Assembly (NCBI GenBank): GCA_033439265.1
Contig: JAVTVX010000010.1
Location: 21,255,056 to 21,319,055, forward strand
Direction: 5' to 3'
From: Dillenia suffruticosa
Taxonomy: Eukaryota; Streptophyta; Magnoliopsida; Dilleniales; Dilleniaceae
Length of the DNA stretch: 64,000 bases
Position 1 is the stretch's first letter, and each line of letters starts with the position of its first letter. The notes under the pieces are model-generated. The model did not search any database, was not told the DNA's origin, and saw only the letters and a list, made by a program, of their open reading frames with translations. Positions 33,901-47,120 of the stretch are shown here, piece after piece. The position numbers were made by a program, and so were the translations under genes.

Positions 33901-36900
33901 TTTGTGAACATATGTGTTTTCCCCTTCTCCAGAAAAATGCAGGTCTCTGGGGCAACTGATTTGGCATCAAAAGGACCAAGTGTCTCAGATATTAGTAGTG
34001 TGAAGCCAAAAGAAGAGGCTGAAGATCCCTATATAGATATGAAAGTTCGATGCCCATGTGGAAGTTCGTTGCTTACCGAGTCAACCATTCAGGTAATGTT
34101 TGCTGTGTGCATGCTAGTAACTAATTTGACTTTTTTGGCTCTGTCGCCCAATATTCGGGTCTGTATATAAAGATTCATCATTCAACCTAGTGTGCATATT
34201 TTGAATGAAATGAATTTTCAGTTGAATTTGTAGTTTTGTCTAAAATCTGAAATACTATCAGATTTTTATGCACTTCATTAATATGTTCCATACTAGGTCC
34301 CTAATTAAGTTTTGTAGAAACAAATGTGGAATAAGTGCTTAGACACACTTTAACTTATTATTGCTTTTTAGTTTTACTGTAACGGATAAATGTCATGGGA
34401 TCATGGGGTTGGAATTCTGCCTTGTTTCAGTTTGTCATATAATTGTCACTCTGGTGGTTGAATATCCCATTGAAAGGAAAGTCTATAGTTGCTTTTGCTG
34501 GAAACCAGAATTTTTGGTAGCTTGCTATGCTATCTATTAATGTTATATATATTTGAAATTTTTTGTTTCTGCACAACTTGTTCTCAATTTTTCTATTTCT
34601 TCCTGTTACTCATGTGTTGTATTGCTTGATGCTTTTAGGCATAGTGGATTTGTTTATTCCATGTGTTTTGCCAAAGCACCTTTGCATTATAAAGCAATGT
34701 TATTAAAATCAATTTTTTTTTGGGGAAAGGGGTAGAGTGTTGGACTAGGTTTCATTAGTGTGAGTGGAGTATGATAGGTGTCCCATTGAGGATATCTGCA
34801 TTACTGAAGTCACAACGATCTCACACTTTGTACATATTACAAACTACTGAGATGGATTATGGTGATTGTGTCCTCCATTCATCTTTCTGTGTTGCTTGTT
34901 TGCTTGAAGAATGTTTGTCATTGCTACCCTTTTTCATTGCTTGTGCATTATGTGTTACTTGTTTGCAGTGTGAAGATCCAAAGTGCCGTGTGTGGCAACA
35001 TATGGGTTGTGTTATTATTCCTGAGAAACTGACTGAAGATGCGTTGCCTCCTAATCACTTCTACTGTGAAATTTGTCGCCTAAGTCGAGCAGATCCGTAA
35101 GTAATTGTTTTCTTTTTTTTGGGTTTTTGAATTAAAAAATATTAAGGATATAATTTTTCTGCTTAATGTTTTTATCACAAGGAGTATCTTGCTTTTAATA
35201 GTAGTTGCATTACCTCATTCTACATTGTTTTGCGAGGTTATATCTACTTCTGTTTACAGTTGGCTGGAACTAGCCATAAGTAGCTATATTGAATTCAGAC
35301 AATGTTGTGATAACTCTTGTTGACATGGTCTGTTTGTTTGATCTATTACTATTTGGTAATTGGTCCATCACAACAGCCACACAAATTTGTAATCTTGACT
35401 GCAAGTGTATGCTCTGTTCTTATTGCCTTCATTTACCTGCATTCAACTGCCTTAAGTATGCTGTCTGTGTCGTTGGAGTTATAGCTACCAATTCTCATCT
35501 TTTTAAGTGTTAAGACATTTTTTTTTGGGGGGTATGTTGAGGAGAGAGGTGGGCAATAGATCGTTCTAATTCTGAATCTAAGCCTGGGCACCATTCCATA
35601 AATTTCTGTGGTGTGCTTTTGGCCTGGGCATCAAACTGGCTAAATCTAATTGATCAAGTTAGGTGACTTGCCGAACTAGTAAAGATCACCTTTTTGCAAT
35701 CATGCATGGACTCTTCACACTCATATGACACATCATTCCCCGGTTCCTAAGTGTCAACATTTTTTCCCTCAATAGTAATTTTGAAGTCTTGACATGCCTC
35801 GACCCATAGCGGACATGCTCGGAGCGGGACGATGACACTGTTAGATAGAAAAGGCGAGCTCTTTGTTATTTCCTCGCTCGTTTAGTAGGCTCTTTATTAC
35901 TTATATTTTTTATCAGTCGACTCTTTAACACATCAAAGCTCCTCGAAGAAGCCTCAGCCTTCTAATCTCCAATGGAGAGTGCTCTGCCTTCTCCATCCTC
36001 CAACCCCCCAAAGATTCCTACAGCTTCAGGAGAAAGTTCACAGATCTCTCTTTACCCAGATCTCTGTCTCTACCCTGATTGCCCCCAATCTCTGGAGCAA
36101 AAAAATGCCATTCTCTCTCTCTCCCTCTCTGTCTCTCTCTCCTCTTGATTCTCCCATCTCACTTCTTTCTCTCTCCCCACCCAAATGTCTCGCACCATAT
36201 TGTTGTAAAAGCATGAGAAGTAAAGCTTCAAGGACTTTCCAACAGTCAACATCCTTGTTCGTGGTTCACCAATTCTCAGGAGCTAACTAGTATTAGTTCC
36301 ATTGCTGTCACTTGCAGACCCAATTTTCTCACATGATCTGGGGGCACTTAGAAATCCTTTTTCCCTCACCAGACTCACGGTTTTTTTTTTTTTTTCACAT
36401 GACACAATGTGATTGCTACTGAAATTTCTTGTCCTTTGGAGTCCTTGTACATCCTTTCTTACCTCTAATATAATTTCTTTTTCTATTAAAAAAAATCACA
36501 AGATTGTTTTGGAGAGGAGACTAGGGTTTTGTCTGCACCAGAGAAAGACCTGAAGACCTGGTCCTAAAAAGTTAAAATCAAAATTCTGCCTCTGAGGTTG
36601 GTATTTACCTTTTTTGCTTAACTCAGCTCTATGACCTGTTCTTCATTTCTCGTGAAGATTCTGTTTTTGATCTGTTAAAATTTTTCTGGTTTTTCCCCTT
36701 CTTTTCTATTGCTTGCCTGCTGAGCTTCTATTTGCCTAAATAAGACCCGTAAATTTTGTTTTAGATTTGAGTTCTGTCACCAGGTCTCCTCACCCAGTGT
36801 CTCCTGATCAGCGGTGGACCTAAGACCCAGAGGCAGGGGTGCAAAAAAAGGCATGGTGTAAATCCGGCCATTTTAAATCGTAACCTCCACTTAAAGGGTT

Positions 36901-38874
36901 TTTCCTTGCATAGTTTTAATTGTAGCATTTACTAAGGGACTTAAAGGGTTCTTCCCCTTTAATCGAAACCCCACTTAAAGGGTTGAAAAGTTCAGAGAGA
37001 TGGTCAAACATTTACTAAGGGTTCTTCAAAGCAATCTACAATTAAAATTGAGGGGGTGCAATTGCCCACCCTCAACTCTATGTGGGTCCGCCACAGCTCC
37101 TGATGCTGATCAAACTTATATGACAAAGTGAAATTGGACCTTGAACAGTCACTTTGATTTCTTTTTATTGCACATAATTGTATGTGACTAATACTTTTTG
37201 GGGAATATAGTTTGCTTTATATCACAACTTATAGGTTGACTATGGCTCAGCAGTGTTGAAAGGTTGGAGAACAGTTATCCAATAGTTTTTTGTTTTTTGT
37301 TTAGGATTTCTTCTTGGAGCTTTTGTACATTCTTTATACATTCAATACCATTTTCTTTTTCCATAAAAAAGGTTTAAAGGTTGACTTCCCACTTTTTTTT
37401 TGTGGTTTCAATGTGAAGATTAGAATGGTTGCTATTTTGAAGAATCACAGACATGTTCCCGATGAAGAATGAGTACATGAAATTTGTAGGGTATTTAGCA
37501 TTATTTCTATGATATGTATACTAGCTGTATCATGTCCTAAGTTTTTGGATTCCAAGTTGCCTTTGTCCATGCCATGGTATCTTGTGCCTGTGCTGCATAG
37601 CGGTTGTGTCCTCCCCCCATCCGTAATTAGAGTAATTTCCTTGTATAGAATAATGTGTTGTTACTTATTAGGTCAAAGAGAAATCACTTATGCTCCCCCC
37701 ACCCCTCCCCCCAGAGTTTTATGAGGAGAAAAATGCTGATTACTTTTTGGATATTTCATCTGGGAGCTGTTGCTGGTCGTCTTGTCTATGCATTTGATGT
37801 GATATCTTGTGCTCTTTCTGTACACATGCATACAGAATGATGCAAAATACAGAAACAAACGTTAACAGATGTTACAATGGAAAATCAAGAAGTATGGCTT
37901 TCTTATGATGTTCATGTTTACAGTTTCTGGTTGATGGTGGCACATCCTTTGAATCCAGTGAAGTTGACTCAAGCAAATATGCCGACTGATGGGTGAGTTA
38001 ATATCATTTTGTTTTCCTGGAATTCATTTGATTCTGGATATATTCAAAGAATTTCCCTTTTTTCCCCTCCCAAATATTTTAAATTGTGTCAGTTAATTTA
38101 ACAGTTTATGTAGACGCTTGATTAGTCACATATTGCGTTTAAAATTTTGCTGGGTTCTGTTAGATCAGGCTTCAATAACAAAGAGATTGTCCAATAATTT
38201 GTATTCTATTATTAGTCTATTGGAATCTTAATATCTTGTCTTTTGAGATGGAGACAATGTTGTTATCTTTCTTTTGGTTCATGATGTCTGCTGTGAGAGG
38301 TTTACTTGTATTTTTTGCTACGCAACAAGATCAATTATTACAGGCCTGATTATTTCATGGTAGTTCCTATTGGACTCCCAAAGACTGTTTTATAATATGG
38401 AGTTAAATGTTGTATTGATCACTGTTGCTGATCAATTCACCAAGCTTTGATTAAGTCTAACAAAAAGAGTGTTCGACTGTTCTATATGATAGGCCTATTG
38501 TTTGGATATGGTGATGGTTGATCTGGTTCTATCTGTTGTGGACTCCCCCCTTTCTCCCTGACGATCTATTAATTTGTTTACATCCTCCTGTTGTATCATG
38601 TTGTTTCTTTCTGGTATTTGCCAGTTCCAATCCAGTGCTGAGTGTAGAGAGAACATTTCAACTTACAAGGGCAGACAAGGACTTGGTACAGAAGCCAGAG
38701 TATGATGTCCAGGTTAGTTGTTGTTCTGCATGTTATGTGTTGTTATAATAGTTTATAATTCGTTGACGGTTTCTTTCATATGGCATTATCAGGCTTGGTG
38801 TATGCTTCTAAATGACAAGGTTCAGTTTAGAATGCAGTGGCCACAATTTGCAGATCTGCAGGTCAATGGTAGGC

Positions 38875-38922
<48 letters not shown>

Positions 38923-40135
38923 TTGCGCAAAAGTTGTAGGTCAATGGTTCCTTTTAGCTATTATCTTTGTTGGGATATCTTTTAGTGAACATCTTTACGC
39001 TTGTCGAGTTTTGATGTTATTAATCTTTTATGTTATTGTACATTGTAGGTGTGCCGGTTCGGGCCATCAATAGACCTGGATCACAGTTGCTAGGGGCTAA
39101 TGGTCGAGATGATGGTCCAATAGTGAGTTTCTCTCCCCTGTAGCAAAGAAAGAACTTATCATTGGTCTTTACGGGTTTTAGGCCTACCATGCGGGCATCT
39201 TATTATTGGTTTCAGTACTTGTGGTCATTGACAATTTGAGATAGTAGTTCTTATCCGTTGAGACAGTAGGAAACATAAAGAAGAAACATTTGCATTAATT
39301 GGATGAATAAGATTTCTGGTCAATATTTGAATGTCTGGTTACCCTGTGAAAAACATAATCTAGTCAATATTTGAATATGTCTGGTTACCCCTGTGAAAAC
39401 CATGAGCGGTAGCTGAAATTTTATCCAATGTTAACTGCTATAGTCTAGTTGCTTTGTAACATTCTTTATTTTATAAGACAAATACCTTCAGTTGAGAAGC
39501 AGCAAATGACATTAAATTTTGAGCTGGTTGCAGCTTACAATCTCAAACTCAGATTAAGAGAAGAGAATATTAAAAAAAAAATAGTCTTTTGTTGAAAATT
39601 GTTAAGTTGGACCATTATATGGGATTTCAAATTGGCCCAAGAATTTTTCCCCCCTTTGGCTTTACTATGAGAAATTTATGTGGCATTCATCGCTTTGCCA
39701 AATGCTCTGAACAACTTTGCACTTGGTGCTGTATCATTTATAAATTGAGATTTATTATGCCAGTATTGGTACACATGATGTTATAATTTGCTTAGCACTT
39801 TGTTTGCTTGAGCTAATATTGGTCCGTTTTTCTTTCTTTCTTTCTTTCTTCTTCTTCTTATTCTTCTTCTTCTTTTTATTTTTTTGACAGGCATTGTTTT
39901 TTTATTTGTTGTAACATAAACTTGTGGTTCAGCTTGATTTGTTTCCATGTCTTACTTCTCCTCTTTCATTTTCTCAGATCACTCCATGCACCAGAGATGG
40001 AATTAACAAAATATCTCTAACAGGATGTGATGCTCGCATTTTCTGTTTCGGGGTTAGAATTGTAAAACGACGCACTCTTCAGCAGGTTATTATAGCCCTT
40101 TTTTATAGTAATTAAATATGGTATTCACATGACTG

Positions 40136-40169
<34 letters not shown>

Positions 40170-41134
40170 GGTTAGATGTATCATAAATGTAGTCCTATGA
40201 GTAAGAAATAAAATAATTAAGCTTCTCCTTATTAAAATAATGAAGCTGCTCTTTCCTCACATTTGAGTAACAAATTTTTTCCTTTTCTTGCCCCAATATT
40301 TTTTTCAATGTTTTACATGATAAATGAAATAAGTTCATGGCTTCTTATATAACTCCATCCTATACGTATACTTTTGGAAGAAAGCTCATTTTAAAGATAA
40401 AGCAACGCATCTCTTAATATTTGTGTTTGGCTACTTTGTCATTCAACTCAGGACTTTGGAGGGGGAGGAGTTATTTTTAGATTTGCTCTACGTAAAGGAT
40501 CAATTGGCTGATCGTATTTTGCAATTATCTTAATAATAACATATTTCAGTTTTGCATGTTATATTGATAGTGGTAATATATTAATATAATATGCTGGTAT
40601 CATTTGAAAAGCTATGTGCACATTCCCTCTATATTACAGTTTTGTGGGTGTGTGCACGTTACATGAGAAGCAGCTTGGTGTAGTATTCTAACTTTGAATG
40701 GCGAATCTATTTGGTTATATTGGCTTCCTTTGTAAAAGGAGAGCTGAGATAGTGGATCACTTTTTTATGTTTGCTCTTGGATCCACATCCATGAGGTTGG
40801 CCTTTTTGTACTTCATAATAATTTGGTGCTTGCTCAATTTCAGCTGTGGGCATGGCAGGGTATGGGTTGATCTGCCATATGGAGGCAGATAGTCAAGATG
40901 ATTCATCTTGCTATATTTGGTACTATGGACAGAACTCGATAATTGAGTTCATGGGGTACGGGACAGGAAAATCCTCTTTTTTGTGGATATGTTTAAACTA
41001 TCAATTTCAGTCCTGGGCCAGGTTCTTTCCTTGTGATGTATATGTGGAGAACTTCTTTGACTTCTGTTAGAAGACTAGGTTGCACCAGTGCGTCTCTAAA
41101 AAAAATTATATAACTTCTAGGTCCATTCCTGGCT

Positions 41135-41171
<37 letters not shown>

Positions 41172-44100
41172 AGTCCTCTTTCACAGTTTCTGAAATTACT
41201 CTCTTGTTCTGCCTCCTGCACACTTTAGGCCATTTTTTTCCGTCTTTTCGGATTCTCAGTTGTCTCCAAGCCAATGAAGACCTTGTTGAGATCCATGAAA
41301 TTGATATTAAATGTCTAAAAAATAATATGGTTGCAAGATTCACTCTACATCTATTATTCAATTTTCTCCAAAATCTTTCTTCCTATCAATTTTCATTTAA
41401 AGACATGATATCTGGTCACAAGGAGTCTTTTATTGGAAATTGAGGCAAATCGAAGTTTGAATTTGTTGAAAATTTGGAAGCTGTGAAAGAAGTCGATTTT
41501 CATGCCTTCTGTGAAAAATTGCCATATTGCCCTCATTTTTCTTCAATATTTTCATCTCCTCCAGAGTGTGCATGGACCTAATGTCAGTATTTATAAGTTA
41601 CCAGCAAATGAAGTTATTTTTTTCATTTCTATCTGGAGTACCTGCTTTGTGATTGACTTGTTCTCAAATCCTGTTGTTTCAGATTCCTGCAGCCATTCAA
41701 TGGGTTGCTTGGCTGGCCATATTTGATTGTCATTTTATTTCGTGCTTCTCTATTATTTTATCTTGTTGGTTAGAGTTTTCCTACTATGCTCCAGATCTTT
41801 GACTTTCCAGTGGAGAGTTTTTTTTTTTTCTGTTGAGAAATGTAGTACAAAGATGGACCCTCTTTGATTGGAATTATAAGAGCCAATTTGTCTTTGATAT
41901 ATGGTCGATTAGTTTTAGGATCTTATTGCTTTTCTTTCCCATTTTTTCATTGGCTTTATGTTTAAGGCTCAGTACTTTCCTCTTTTTTTTCTTTTTTTTT
42001 TCCTGAGACTTACTATGAGTATTTATTATTGAATTGTGCTCCCTTTTGGTCTCTCATTCTCAGTTCTGTCATTGTAATGTTGTTTGGTTTCTCCTTAAAT
42101 TTATGCTGCCTTGCGAGTTTTATCTCAGATCAAATGATCCCTTTCTTTAGTGCTTTCTTATTGCTCTTCTTTATTGTTCCTGCACCAGTTTCCTTGCCAG
42201 TTCATTAAGTCTATTTCGATTGCAATATTGAAACTTAGCATTTAGTCTGCCAAATTTTTGCACTTGTTTGACACCGTAATGTCTGATGGTAGACAGAACA
42301 TTTCCTTAGTTATGCAGCTAATATTATTGATTATCCTGCTTGGATGCTTGAGAATTTATATTTGATGTGGTGCTATGTTGTGGCTTTTATTGTAGGTTGG
42401 ACATATTTGAGCTGTTAACATGTTGCAACTGTGTCAAGAAACACTGAGACATTGTTAAAAGCATGGAGTCCCCATTTTATATTTGTTCCAAAGGATTTCT
42501 TGCCCAATACTCATGTATCCATATTGCTTTGTCAATTTTTAGATCCTTAGCATGATCCCCAAGGAAGCAGATGGTGAGCATTTTGAGGATGCTCTTGCAC
42601 GTGTTTGTCGTTGCATTGGTGGTGGGAATGCCACAGAGAATGCTGATAGTGACAGTGATCTTGAAGTTGTTGCAGAGTCTATTAGCGTGAATTTACGGTG
42701 TCCTGTAAGTAATGCTAATTATGATGACGAAGCTGTCAAATATGTCTAATTTAGTTACAATTCATATTATATGTTAATGGTCTCATCGATGCCAGTCTTC
42801 ATTCTTCTGTTTTTTTTAATTATTTATTTATTTTATCTATATAAACACACTATCAAAATTGTTCTATACACACTCAAGCCTGACTTCCTAGCCTTTGGCT
42901 GGTGCTTAGCTGTAATCACCTGCATTGAAATTGGGGGGAAAAAAAGGAAAAGAATTTTCACAATGATGATGGTTCATTCTAAATTTTTGTATTTGCACAA
43001 TGAAGATGGTCCCCACCTTTGAGATGAGGTAAAGTTTGATAGAAGACTCGTACATGCATGATGATGTTTTGATGTATCTTCTGTTTGCACATATAGGGCA
43101 TTATATTGAGTATATAGACCTTCATATACTATTTTCACACCTGAAGGGTTCTAACCAGACATTCAAATGTTGAGTAACCTTATATTTATTATATGATACA
43201 AGTTTTGACTCTCCTTAGAAGAGTTATGAGGTTTAAGTCCTGACAGCAGCATTAAAAAAGGGAGAAAGATTTGCAAAAAATTTATACTTGACAGGACTCA
43301 CTAATATTCTTAATTTGAGTGGAATAAAATTTCTTTGTTGTGGTTATTGGTTCTGGCTACGAAGTGGGGACTAGTCAAGTTAAATCTGGATCTTTTATAT
43401 GAGTTCAGATGAGTGAATCTGAGTGTTACACTGCATTATATGGTATCTCTATTGAATTGCATGATCTTGCTTGTGAGTTCAGATGAGTGGATCAAGAATG
43501 AAGATTGCTGGGAGGTTCAAGCCTTGTGTTCACATGGGCTGTTTTGATCTCGAGACCTTTGTGGAATTGAACCAGCGCTCCAGGAAGGCAAGAAAATTTT
43601 CTCATGGGAAGAATGTGGTTTTTGTTCTTTTATCTGTTTTGTGTTTTTGTGAGCAATTATTCTATTGTGGATGCAGTGGCAATGCCCCATATGCCTCAAG
43701 AACTACTCACTGGAGAATGTAATCATTGACCCATATTTCAATCGGATAACATCACTGGTACTGCACTTCAAAAGTTGCAATTCTTACCTTTTCAGTGTTT
43801 GCTGGACCTTTTGTATTGAAATTTCCCAACTTTTGGTGCAGATGCAGTCTTGCGGAGAAGACATTACTGAAATTGAGGTGAAGCCCGATGGATCGTGGCG
43901 TGTAAAGAATGAGAATGAACGCAGAGATCTTGCGCAGTGGCATTTCCCTGATGGTACCCTCTGTGCTTCCGTAGATGGAGAAGTTAAATCTAAATTAGAT
44001 GGACCAAAACAGGTCAAACAAGAAGGTGCCCCAGAAGGTCATGCCAGCTTAAAACTTGGAATTAAGAAAAATCGTAATGGAATTTGGGAAGTAAGCAAAC

Positions 44101-45543
44101 CTGATGATATGCATACGCTCTCTTCAGGTAGTAGATTGCTAGAGAAGATTGAAAACCATGGTCAACACATCATCCCAATGAGTAGCAGCGGCACTGGAAG
44201 TGGTAGGGACGGTGAAGACCCAAGTGTAAATCAGGAATACGGTGGGAATTTTGATTTCTCTACTAATAATGTCATTGAGCTTGATTCTATTCCTCTGAAA
44301 ATTGATCCATCTTTTGGGTTGACAAACCGAATTTCTTCTGCACCACTGCCAGAAGCTGAAGTGATTGTTCTGAGTGATTCGGAGGATGATGATGCAATGA
44401 TATCACAAGATACCATCTATAGGAATGGCCGAGTTGAAGGTGGTGGTCCTACATTCCCCATGCACTCTACTGGAATTGTGGACTCATATCAAGAGGATCA
44501 CACACTTGGGAATGGTGGCAGCTCATGTCTGGATCTATACAGTGCCAATGAAGATGATTTTGGGATGGCCTCTCTCTGGCAATTGCCCTCTGCTACACAG
44601 GCTGGGCCTGGTTTCCAGTTATTTGGCTCAGATGCTGATGTGTCTGATGCTTTAATTGATTTGCAGCATGGTTCTATGAATTGTTCTACTTCCATGAATG
44701 GCTATACATTAGCTCCAGATACTACAATAGAAACGGCTGGCCTCATCCCAGATTCTTCTGTCTGTCGTTCCAATGCTAACATGAATGACGGATTGGTTGA
44801 TAATCCCTTGGCATTTGGTGGGGATGACCCTTCACTTCAAATTTTCCTTCCTACTAGGCCTTCAGATACAGCAGTGCAATCTAATATGAGAGACCAGGCT
44901 GACGTCTCGAATGGTATCCGTTCAGAGGACTGGATTTCACTGAGGCTGGGGGGTGGGGGTGGAAGCAGTGGGGGTCACACTGATCCCACAAGTGTGAATG
45001 GGTTGGACACAAGACAACAGTTTGCACCAAAGGATGGTGCTATGGATTCTTTGACTGACACTGGTAAGTTTATGTTCTATGCTAACGTGAAAAAATGAAA
45101 ATGATCCCTAGTTAGTATTCATTTTTTCAATGAAAATTTGAAGTTTTCAAGTAGTTGAACTTAGAGGTTATAGGTGCTTGAGATGTCAAATAATGGATCC
45201 TTCTGTCACTGTGTTTTATATAGAGTGTTTTTCTCTGATGTTTGCTTCCGACGAGGATCTTGGTGAGACTTGATATTTCTTGCCCAATCATGCGGTGGGT
45301 GCCAGGGATCTACTTTGTTTCAGTCATCACAGGAGTGTTACTCCTGTGTCACTTAAAGAAATCTTTCTTCCATATGCTTGCTCTAATGATTACTTCTTTT
45401 CAGCTTCTTTGCTTTTAGGGATGAATGATGGAAGATCAGATAAATCAAGTCGTCCAAGATCAGACAGTCCATTTTCCTTTCCCCGCCAGCGCCGCTCTGT
45501 AAGACCTCGATTGTACCTGTCTATAGAATCAGACTCAGAGTAG
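30923..45543 (+). CDS. SIZ1: E3 SUMO-protein ligase SIZ1 (PIAS-type)
   Basis: SIZ1 is the nuclear ligase that transfers SUMO to targets in phosphate, heat, cold, abscisic acid and immune signalling. Sixteen coding exons keep phase: 30923-30946, 32255-32335, 33011-33053, 33632-33704, 33933-34092, 34969-35096, 37924-37992, 38625-38712, 38793-38868, 39049-39122, 39978-40085, 42543-42704, 43483-43587, 43677-43757, 43842-45063 and 45404-45543. They give 877 residues (Arabidopsis SIZ1 is about 880). Domains: SAP (about 11-45, [20 protein letters not shown]); PHD finger (about 113-170), a plant-specific addition; PINIT (about 190-308, [19 protein letters not shown]); SP-RING (361-423) with Cys377, His379, Cys382, Cys400 and Cys403; and the SUMO-interacting SXS motif [11 protein letters not shown] (598-608). 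The intron after 43587 starts with GC (AAG then GCAAGA), the only non-GT donor. Introns hold a SINE and a hAT MITE. No coding lesion. Confidence 0.97.
33256..33445 (-). mobile_element. tRNA-derived SINE (Au-like) in SIZ1 intron 3, perfect 15-bp TSD
   Basis: On the minus strand it begins with a tRNA-like head containing TTGGCGCAACGGTGGAGTTG (box A region) and CATGGGTTCGAGGC (box B). GTGGAAACAGCCTCTTTGC follows, characteristic of the widespread plant Au-type SINEs. CCCTAGGCACCAATA is repeated perfectly at 33241-33255 and 33446-33460. It is unrelated in body to the other SINEs of this window and better preserved, suggesting a fairly recent insertion. Confidence 0.88.
36809..37096. mobile_element. 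Non-autonomous hAT MITE in SIZ1 intron 6, 8-bp TSD
   Basis: The left end reads CAGCGGTGGACCTA, and the right end reads as its imperfect complement (CTGTGGCGGACCCA when reversed). It is flanked by perfect 8-bp copies of CTCCTGAT (36801-36808 and 37097-37104), the TSD length of hAT elements. The 288-bp interior has no ORF and contains repeated CACTTAAAGGGTT and CATTTACTAAGGG words. Confidence 0.88.
38875..38919. repeat. (CT)n(AC)n compound microsatellite just after the SIZ1 exon 9 donor
   Basis: CT repeats run to about 38892, then AC repeats to 38919. The tract starts about 6 bases inside the intron that begins at 38869. Confidence 0.9.
39319..39405. repeat. 44-bp tandem duplication in SIZ1 intron 10
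   Basis: GTCAATATTTGAAT...TCTGGTTACCC...TGTGAAAA occurs twice, starting at 39319 and 39363, with a few small indels. Confidence 0.8.
40141..40169. repeat. Poly(T) tract, 29 bases, SIZ1 intron 11
   Basis: Uninterrupted T run early in the 2.5-kb intron. Confidence 0.95.
41138..41167. repeat. (CT)n microsatellite, SIZ1 intron 11
   Basis: About 15 CT units. Confidence 0.95.
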
Positions 45544-46895
45544 AGATGTAGGAAATGACCTCCTTTCATGTGGATACTGTGGGAGTTCTTTTATTGAGTT
45601 TGCAAGACTTCTGGAGTGAATTGTGACCCATCCAGTTGTCTGGTGATCTTGACTTCAGAAATAAGTTGAAAGGAAACTGACAAACTCTTCTACTCATGAT
45701 CATGGAATGCTGCTCTGATTTGGCATGAAGTTTGCAAAGCAACTGCCTCAGCAAGAAACTGTACTGCTTAAACAGAGTTCTGGCACCTGCAGAACCATGT
45801 TCTTGGGTGAGCTGCTGAAGTCTTATGCTCTACCAAGGCTTTGACTTGTGCTTGATCTATTGACATATTCCTCTGTTTGCAACCTCAAGGCCAGAGCGAA
45901 CTAGTCATTTTTTTTTCCTGCAAAGATCTGCGGGTCCATTGCTGGTAAATTGTATTATACATAATCCATTTAAATGGTGAAATCAGAAGCAAAAGTTCAT
46001 TGAGAAAATAGTCTTGGATGAAATTGGGGGAGGCCCCAGTAGGACGAAAGAAATATCAGGTTATCAATTTATCCTTTTGTGGTTGTCTCAGGGCCTGTAA
46101 ATGTCTTTTGAAGGATTGGTAATTTATACAAACCAACATTTTTTCCAGAAAGGTAAATGTAATGGCATACTTATTTTGCCTTTTCCAGATTTTTTCCCAG
46201 TTCCACCTCCGTTACAAAAGTCAGGTTCTATTCCTATTTCTTCTTTGATTCATTACATTAATCAATATATGAAGTTAAAGCACTAGCTTTGGCAGCATTT
46301 TATTTTTTGTTTGCTGAATAACGAGAGATTTCATGTGGAAGGGTGGGACGAGAAGCAGGATTTCCAGCGGACTAGCTGGAATGGTCCTTATTTATTAGTA
46401 TTTTAAACCATGGTAATTTTTACTGCAAAACATTCTGCTTTGTACTATTTGATGATTTTCTAGGTAAAGTCTAATTGCTGGATGGAAAGCTAATTGGTGG
46501 TGGTGTCCTGTAGCTCCAAGCAACTTCAAGTGTCTTGGGATAAAGGCTAGTTCTAAGGCTTTCTGCTGACAGTCGAATTAAATCTCTTTTTCGGTTTCCT
46601 CATGCTTGCATAAAAATGACATCGATTGTAAATGTAGCATCTGAAATGGAATATTAGTGCTTTAAAAAAAAAAAAAAAAAAAAAAAAAGAGGAGGAAGAA
46701 GGTGGTTCCTGAGATCATGATCGGTTTTATCTGAGCCTTCCTTGATTTGGAGATACGTAGTACTAAGCTTTTGTCGGGCCACCATGCTCTCCAACGAACA
46801 AGCCTGACCTATTCGGCCTGAAAAGTCCTAACCCCTATTTAGCGCTGGGCATCCAGCGGTCTTTTGGGCTCAGCATGGCTAACTCAACTTACATT
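45544..46895 (+). other. SIZ1 3' UTR and downstream non-coding region
   Basis: T/G-rich sequence follows the TAG at 45541-45543; the polyadenylation site cannot be fixed. A 25-base poly(A) run is at 46664-46688. No gene is seen. Confidence 0.4.
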
Positions 46896-46907
46896 CTTAG
46901 CATGACT

Positions 46908-47109
46908 ACCAACGAACAGTTGGCTTAACGAGATATAATGATAAATTCCTTAACCAAGTTCTTGAATTCGACTCACGGTTTGGACATGAAAAAATTTACG
47001 TTGGGAGTATAACGTCCTTAAATGGGCCACTACAAATTTCGAACCGAATTAATCAAAATATAATTCCGGATATCGATCGGTATAGTACCAAAAAAAAATA
47101 AAATAAAAT
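46908..47109 (+). mobile_element. tRNA-related SINE, imperfect TSD
   Basis: It is the same family as 12579-12767 and 29083-29272, with box A-like CAGTTGGCTTAACGAGA, box B-like TTGAATTCGACTCACGG and a 3' end GGTATAGTACC plus an A-rich tail. The candidate TSD is TTAGCATGACT (46897-46907) against CTAGCAGGACT (47110-47120), two mismatches. Confidence 0.8.
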
Positions 47110-47120
47110 CTAGCAGGACT

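Noticed and set aside
35979..36290. 103-codon plus-strand ORF in SIZ1 intron 6
   Set aside because: Low-complexity CT-rich (Ser/Leu/Pro) translation inside an intron.
46664..46688. Poly(A) run as the tail of a processed pseudogene or LINE
   Set aside because: No retroposed coding sequence and no TSD found next to it; treated as a simple homopolymer downstream of SIZ1.
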